A program made the translations under genes and the position numbers. Source: Bacilli bacterium (GTDB taxonomy: Bacteria > Bacillota_I > Bacilli_A > RF39 > UBA660). From it: a stretch of DNA of 10,381 bases. Location of the stretch: the NCBI GenBank assembly GCA_029004695.1, contig JAQVZB010000038.1:1-10381 (forward strand), in the 5' to 3' direction. This document shows, piece after piece, positions 6,842-10,381 of the stretch (its first letter is position 1; each line of letters starts with the position of its first letter). The notes under the pieces are model-generated. The model had not been told where the DNA came from, made no database searches, and saw nothing but the letters and a program-made list of their open reading frames with translations.

Positions 6842-7620
6842 TTATTGAACTATATATGGATCAGATGATGTGCCTGTATCTGTAAACAAAATATTTGGTT
6901 CTATATTTATAACACCACGCAAGGCAGAAGAATAGGAACAGTTTTTAGTTATTAATTTTCCTTCATGCCATAATCATTTTCCATTTTATACATTAAATTA
7001 TCAGTACTTCCATTTATATTATCAAAAGTTCCTACTGGTGCTTCAGTTATTGATGATATTCCATCATAAGTATTTATAAGAATATCTGTTAAAAGTTCAT
7101 TAGTTACAACTTTTCCTTTTTTTATTTGATATAAGCATTAAATGATTTACTTTAATCAAAACATTGATCTCCACCATTAACTGGGAAAAATAATTCTAAA
7201 GTATAACTATGGATTTTTTCCCCGCTTGTTGGCCCAGTAAAAATACCACTTCCAAGTAAAATACTTCTTGCTCCACTTCCGATATCTTTCATAGTTGTTA
7301 TTGATGGAATTACTATTCCATTACTTCCCGTATTATTGAAGTTAATTTATATTATAATCCATTATTTCATTAGTATTATTGGTACCCGTTATAGTGAAAT
7401 TTTTAGTTGCAAATGCTGTTGCTGATGGCGAAAAAGAAGTTACAGTAATTTCATCGCCTCCATCATATTGCATTTGCATTATTCCTGAATCTGATTCGAT
7501 AGTAATACTAGTTTCTGCGCCATTTATATGAGCTAAAAAATATGCAAAAGAAATATTAAATAAAATTATACCTATTGAATAGACAATATAAGTAATATAA
7601 TCCTCTTTTTTTAAAAACAC
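6842..7620 (-). pseudogene. Decayed gene for a membrane-anchored surface protein
   Basis: Reading the minus strand from a GTG at 7620 gives MFLKKEDYI, a hydrophobic anchor (YIVYSIGIILFNISFAYFLA) and a beta-rich threonine- and serine-rich exterior part. The open frame breaks at about 7342-7346 but continues one frame over with FNNTGSNGIVIPS and LELFFPVNGGDQCFD. An in-frame TAA follows at 7152-7154, another frame change in a homopolymer at about 7115-7128 (then KKGKVVTNELLTD), and a third at about 6968-6972. The last piece, ending DTGTSSDPYIVQ, stops at 6842-6844. From memory, the pieces resemble the N-terminal, central and extreme C-terminal parts (YxMEDDYG ... PVINL ... GTxxDPYxV) of large surface proteins in gut Bacilli. 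A long internal segment therefore seems to have been lost at the third break. Neighbouring genes are intact, so real decay is more likely than poor sequence. Confidence 0.75.
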
Positions 7621-7636
7621 TTCACACCCTACAATA

Positions 7637-7665
7637 AGTATATTGTTTACGCTTTTAAATTGCAA
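7637..7665 (-). promoter_or_regulatory. Promoter remnant upstream of the decayed surface-protein gene
   Basis: On the minus strand TTGCAA (7660-7665) and TATACT (7637-7642) are 17 bases apart. The predicted start, near 7630, leaves only about ten bases before the GTG at 7620, with AGGG at the very 5' end. The leader would be unusually short. Confidence 0.45.
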
Positions 7666-7721
7666 GATGCATTGTCATAATATCGGCAATATTTGCCATT
7701 TGTTTTATTTGAGAAAAAAAT

Positions 7722-7750
7722 TAATAAAAAAAAGCAAGTAAACTTGCTTT
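7722..7750 (-). terminator. Intrinsic terminator of the acyl-CoA synthetase gene
   Basis: The arms aaagcaag (7731-7738) and cttgcttt (7743-7750) pair perfectly around a four-base loop. On the minus strand the hairpin runs into a T-rich tract (TTTTTATTAATTTTTTT). It begins eight bases beyond the stop codon at 7759-7761. Confidence 0.85.
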
Positions 7751-7758
7751 ATTAAAAT

Positions 7759-9507
7759 TTATTTTACTTGACGATAATCTATTTTGCCAACTTTAGTCAT
7801 TGGTAATGTTTCTCGATATTCAATTGATACTGGTAAAGAGTATTTAGCTATATTTTGTTTACAATATAAATTAATATCTTCATCGATTTCTTCAGTTAAA
7901 GTATACTGTGGTTTTAATACAATAAAAGCTTTTGCTACTTCTCCCTTATATGGATGCGATTCGCCAACAACAATCGAAGTTAAAACTTTAGGATGTTTAT
8001 TTATTATCGCTTCAACATAATTAGGATAAATATTATAACCCGAAGATATTATAATTCTTTTTAATCTTGATTTAAAAAATATCATTCCCGTTTTATCCAT
8101 ACTTCCTATATCACCAGTATGAAGCCATATTTTACCATCTTTATGTTTTTTTAACTGCATTTTTGTTTCTTCTTCATCATCTAAATAACCTAGCATTACA
8201 GCAGGACTATGTAAACAAATTTCACCATCCTGGTCATAATAAATATTTTCTGTTGTTCCTATTTTTACAATTTTAACAAAATTATCTGGAGCTGGAACTC
8301 CAATACTTCCAGGAATAAAATGACCAATCGGAGTTGCAATAGTTGAAGCTACACATTCAGTCATTCCCCATCCAACTTGGATTTCTGTTTTCGACCCATA
8401 CTTTTTAATAAATTCGTTTACTCTTTTTTGTAATTCTGGAGTTAAAGTATCTCCACCACATACTGCAGCAGTAATCCCTTCAAGTGCTCCTTCTTTAAAT
8501 TCAGTTTGAAGTAAAGCTTCATATAAAGTAGGAACACCAGCAATAAAATTAGGTTTATAAGTTTTTATTAATTTTGCAAAACTTGATGCTGAAAACTTTG
8601 GAATAATAATAGTTTTCATTCCTGCCGTAAAAGCTGTATGAAAACATATTCCTAAACCAAAGCCATGAAAAATAGGCATAATTGATAAAATACTTTGACC
8701 GGGATCAGTTCCACTACACATAATTCGATTCTGAAGAGCTATCGCGTTAAAGCTTTTACTAGATAACATTATTCCTTTTGGAGTTCCAGTTGTTCCTCCA
8801 CTATATAAAATCACTGCCAGATCTTCATCAGTTTTATTGCTTTTCTTTAATTCAATAATATTTCTACTTTCATAAATAAAATTTTTCCATGATATAACAT
8901 TTGTTTTTTTATTTTTAACTTTTATTTTATGTCCACTAGTTATAAAATAACCAGCTGAAGTTATTAAATTCATGCTGTCACTTGCTTTAGCTAAAATTAT
9001 CTTTTTTAAATTAACATTATTCTCTATATTACTTAATTTTTCATAAACAAAATCCATTGTTAATATATATTCACTTTTCGCTTTTTTTAAATAAAACTCT
9101 AATTCTGCTTCACTAGATAAAGGATGGGTCATATTTGCAATAGCTCCGATTAAATTTAAAGCATATACAGCAATTATTCCTTCAGGAACATTTGGCATAC
9201 ATATAGTAACCTTATCATTTTCCTTTACCCCTATTTTTTGGAATGATTTAGCACATCTTTTTATTTTTTCAACAAACTCTTGATAAGTACAATTCTTTCC
9301 AAAGTATTCATAAGCATAATAAAGTGGATATTTTTCAGCTGTTGATTCAATTATTTCATATAATGTTAATTTAGGATAAACTAAATTTTTAGGAATATTT
9401 AATTTTTCATAATACTTAAACCAAGGAGCACTATCAAAATGTTCGTAATGTATTTGATAAGCATTTTTTTTAATTGTATTTTTTATATTTTTGATATTAA
9501 TTTTCAT
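7759..9507 (-). CDS. AMP-forming acyl-CoA synthetase / ligase
   Basis: A 582-residue member of the ANL (adenylate-forming) superfamily, which activates a carboxylic acid with ATP to an acyl-adenylate and then usually to acyl-CoA. Visible motifs: the phosphate loop YSGGTTGTPKG (235-245), HGFGLG (281-286), VGWGMTE (378-384), HTGD (463-466), the hinge region RLKRIIISSGYNIYP (481-495), and the C-terminal catalytic lysine in TKVGKIDYR (K575). Length and motif spacing fit long-chain fatty acid-CoA ligases best, but the substrate cannot be fixed from sequence, and a ligase for another acid is possible. There is no signal peptide, so it is cytoplasmic or peripheral at the membrane. AGAGG lies just before the ATG. 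It stands alone, with its own terminator, and is divergent from the gene at 9653. A role in using exogenous fatty acids is inference. Confidence 0.92.
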   Translation of the reverse strand: MKINIKNIKNTIKKNAYQIHYEHFDSAPWFKYYEKLNIPKNLVYPKLTLYEIIESTAEKYPLYYAYEYFGKNCTYQEFVEKIKRCAKSFQKIGVKENDKVTICMPNVPEGIIAVYALNLIGAIANMTHPLSSEAELEFYLKKAKSEYILTMDFVYEKLSNIENNVNLKKIILAKASDSMNLITSAGYFITSGHKIKVKNKKTNVISWKNFIYESRNIIELKKSNKTDEDLAVILYSGGTTGTPKGIMLSSKSFNAIALQNRIMCSGTDPGQSILSIMPIFHGFGLGICFHTAFTAGMKTIIIPKFSASSFAKLIKTYKPNFIAGVPTLYEALLQTEFKEGALEGITAAVCGGDTLTPELQKRVNEFIKKYGSKTEIQVGWGMTECVASTIATPIGHFIPGSIGVPAPDNFVKIVKIGTTENIYYDQDGEICLHSPAVMLGYLDDEEETKMQLKKHKDGKIWLHTGDIGSMDKTGMIFFKSRLKRIIISSGYNIYPNYVEAIINKHPKVLTSIVVGESHPYKGEVAKAFIVLKPQYTLTEEIDEDINLYCKQNIAKYSLPVSIEYRETLPMTKVGKIDYRQVK

Positions 9508-9525
9508 TTTTTACCTCTTTACACT

Positions 9526-9531
9526 ATTATA
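9526..9531 (-). promoter_or_regulatory. -10 element for the acyl-CoA synthetase gene
   Basis: TATAAT on the minus strand lies 18 bases before the ATG at 9507, with an overlapping alternative TAAAAT at 9531-9536. No convincing -35 is seen at normal spacing. The leader would be very short, with the AAAGAGG ribosome site near its 5' end. Confidence 0.4.
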
Positions 9532-9620
9532 TTTTAACACAAAATTAATAAAAAGTATTATGCAAAAAAGAAATAAAGAAATTAATTTAAAAAAAGATAC
9601 TAAAATAATAAATTATCGTT

Positions 9621-9626
9621 TATAAT
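9621..9626 (+). promoter_or_regulatory. -10 element for the plus-strand hypothetical gene
   Basis: A consensus TATAAT lies 26 bases before the start codon. The hexamer 17 bases upstream (tactaa, 9598-9603) is a poor -35. A strong AAGGAGG ribosome site (9638-9644) lies eight bases before ATG 9653. Confidence 0.45.
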
Positions 9627-9652
9627 AATAAAAGTTTAAGGAGGATTTTCTG

Positions 9653-10354
9653 ATGAAAAATAATAACTATAAAGTATCAAGAAAAAGCATTTTTGTTGGT
9701 GAATTAGTAATGGCATATGATATATATCGATATAAAGGACTTGACAACCTTTTTCAAACTAAACCAGGAGAATTAGCAATTAGTTGTTGGGATTCTTATC
9801 GAACTATGTTATTCACTTTTCATTCAGATATGAAATCTAACGACTTATTATATAAAACTAAACCTTATCCGGTACTTAATTTATCAAATGATGAAATGTG
9901 TTTAACTTTAGAAAATGAAAGTCTAGTTATTCAAAATGCCTGTAACCTTAATTTATTATTAAAATATTTTAATTATAAAAAAGAATTAACTTATAGAGAT
10001 ATTATAAACATTAGAAAGATCTTTTTTAGTGGAAGGTTTGCCCAAGATAATTGTGAATTATTTGGATATAAAGAAACCAAACCAGAAGAAAAAATTTATT
10101 ATCGACATGGAATCCCAGTAGTTGATCCGAAATTATTAAAAAAATATATCAAACAAGAAAGACATTTACAAGAAGCTGGATATCGAATATTTACTCCGAT
10201 TAATGAAAATATTCTTCCGAGAGAATACTGGGATGTCTTAGATGACTTAGGAGACATTATTTACCCTGATAAACTATTTAATCTTGAGGATAAAACTGAT
10301 GCTTTTATCCCTCATAAAAAAGAAGGCCAGGTAAAGAGATTAAAAAGATTTTAA
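9653..10354 (+). CDS. Hypothetical protein, 233 residues, family not recognised
   Basis: I do not recognise this protein. It is soluble-looking, rich in charged and aromatic residues, with no signal peptide or membrane segment. Scattered cysteines do not form a CxxC pair. Distinctive stretches are GELVMAYDIYRYKGLDNLF near the N-terminus, LTYRDIINIRKIFFSGRF in the middle, and REYWDVLDDLGDIIYPDKLF towards the C-terminus, followed by a basic tail (KKEGQVKRLKRF). The start is fixed by AAGGAGG at 9638-9644; a later ATG inside GELVMAYD has no ribosome site. It is the only plus-strand gene, divergent from the acyl-CoA synthetase and followed at once by a hairpin, so it appears to be a single-gene unit. 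Codon use is AT-rich like its neighbours. Nothing in the context suggests a function. Confidence 0.8.
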   Translation: MKNNNYKVSRKSIFVGELVMAYDIYRYKGLDNLFQTKPGELAISCWDSYRTMLFTFHSDMKSNDLLYKTKPYPVLNLSNDEMCLTLENESLVIQNACNLNLLLKYFNYKKELTYRDIINIRKIFFSGRFAQDNCELFGYKETKPEEKIYYRHGIPVVDPKLLKKYIKQERHLQEAGYRIFTPINENILPREYWDVLDDLGDIIYPDKLFNLEDKTDAFIPHKKEGQVKRLKRF

Positions 10355-10380
10355 AAGATGATTATTTAATAATCATCTTT
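10354..10380 (+). terminator. Hairpin terminator after the hypothetical gene
   Basis: Perfect 11-base arms (10354-10364 and 10370-10380) enclose a five-base loop and begin at the last base of the stop codon. The right arm ends in ttt before the window closes, so any longer U-tract lies outside. The hairpin could also work for a convergent gene beyond the edge. Confidence 0.6.
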
Positions 10381-10381
10381 C

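Noticed and set aside
7621..7665. Upstream TTG start for the decayed surface-protein gene
   Set aside because: The TTG lies inside the probable -35 hexamer and has no ribosome site; GTG 7620 directly precedes the anchor-type N-terminus.
7685..7697. Small dyad ggcaa-tat-ttgcc
   Set aside because: Five-base arms are expected by chance, and it has no clear place in a promoter or terminator.

Overview
The window is a very AT-rich stretch of a low-GC Gram-positive-type genome. Strong AGGAGG-like ribosome sites, consensus sigma-A-like promoters and the protein styles suggest an anaerobic member of the Bacilli or Mollicutes-like gut lineages (RF39, Erysipelotrichales and similar). That placement is inference. 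The standard bacterial code is in use: tryptophan is TGG in the long genes, none contains an internal TGA, and a TGA serves as a real stop at 3932-3934.

Region 1 (1-6032, minus strand) is the main content, an anaerobic deoxyribonucleotide-synthesis operon of four tightly packed genes. In transcription order these are a catalytically dead, C-terminally truncated NrdD-like protein with an intact ATP-cone (3932-5881), the radical-SAM activase nrdG (3249-3935), the active class III ribonucleotide reductase nrdD (906-3221), and a thioredoxin-reductase-like flavoprotein, trxB (895 to the window edge). The active NrdD carries an extra C-terminal glutaredoxin-like domain with a CPNC motif. The operon therefore appears to hold a complete electron path: flavin reductase, fused redoxin, active-site disulfide of NrdD, with NrdG making the glycyl radical. 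The first gene lacks every catalytic cysteine and the glycyl-radical domain, so it is best read as a regulatory or structural pseudoenzyme. A good promoter lies just upstream, and its -35 element sits inside one arm of a long inverted repeat.

Region 2 (6064-6653, minus strand) is a single-gene unit: an HD-domain phosphohydrolase-like protein with a hydrophobic C-terminus, its own extended -10 promoter and an AT-only terminator hairpin.

Region 3 (6842-7665, minus strand) is a decayed gene for a membrane-anchored surface protein. It has three frame changes and an internal stop, and has probably lost a large internal segment.

Region 4 (7722-9531, minus strand) is an intact AMP-forming acyl-CoA synthetase with a clear terminator. 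It is divergent from region 5 (9621-10380, plus strand), an unrecognised 233-residue protein followed by a hairpin. No tRNA, rRNA, CRISPR array or insertion sequence was seen.
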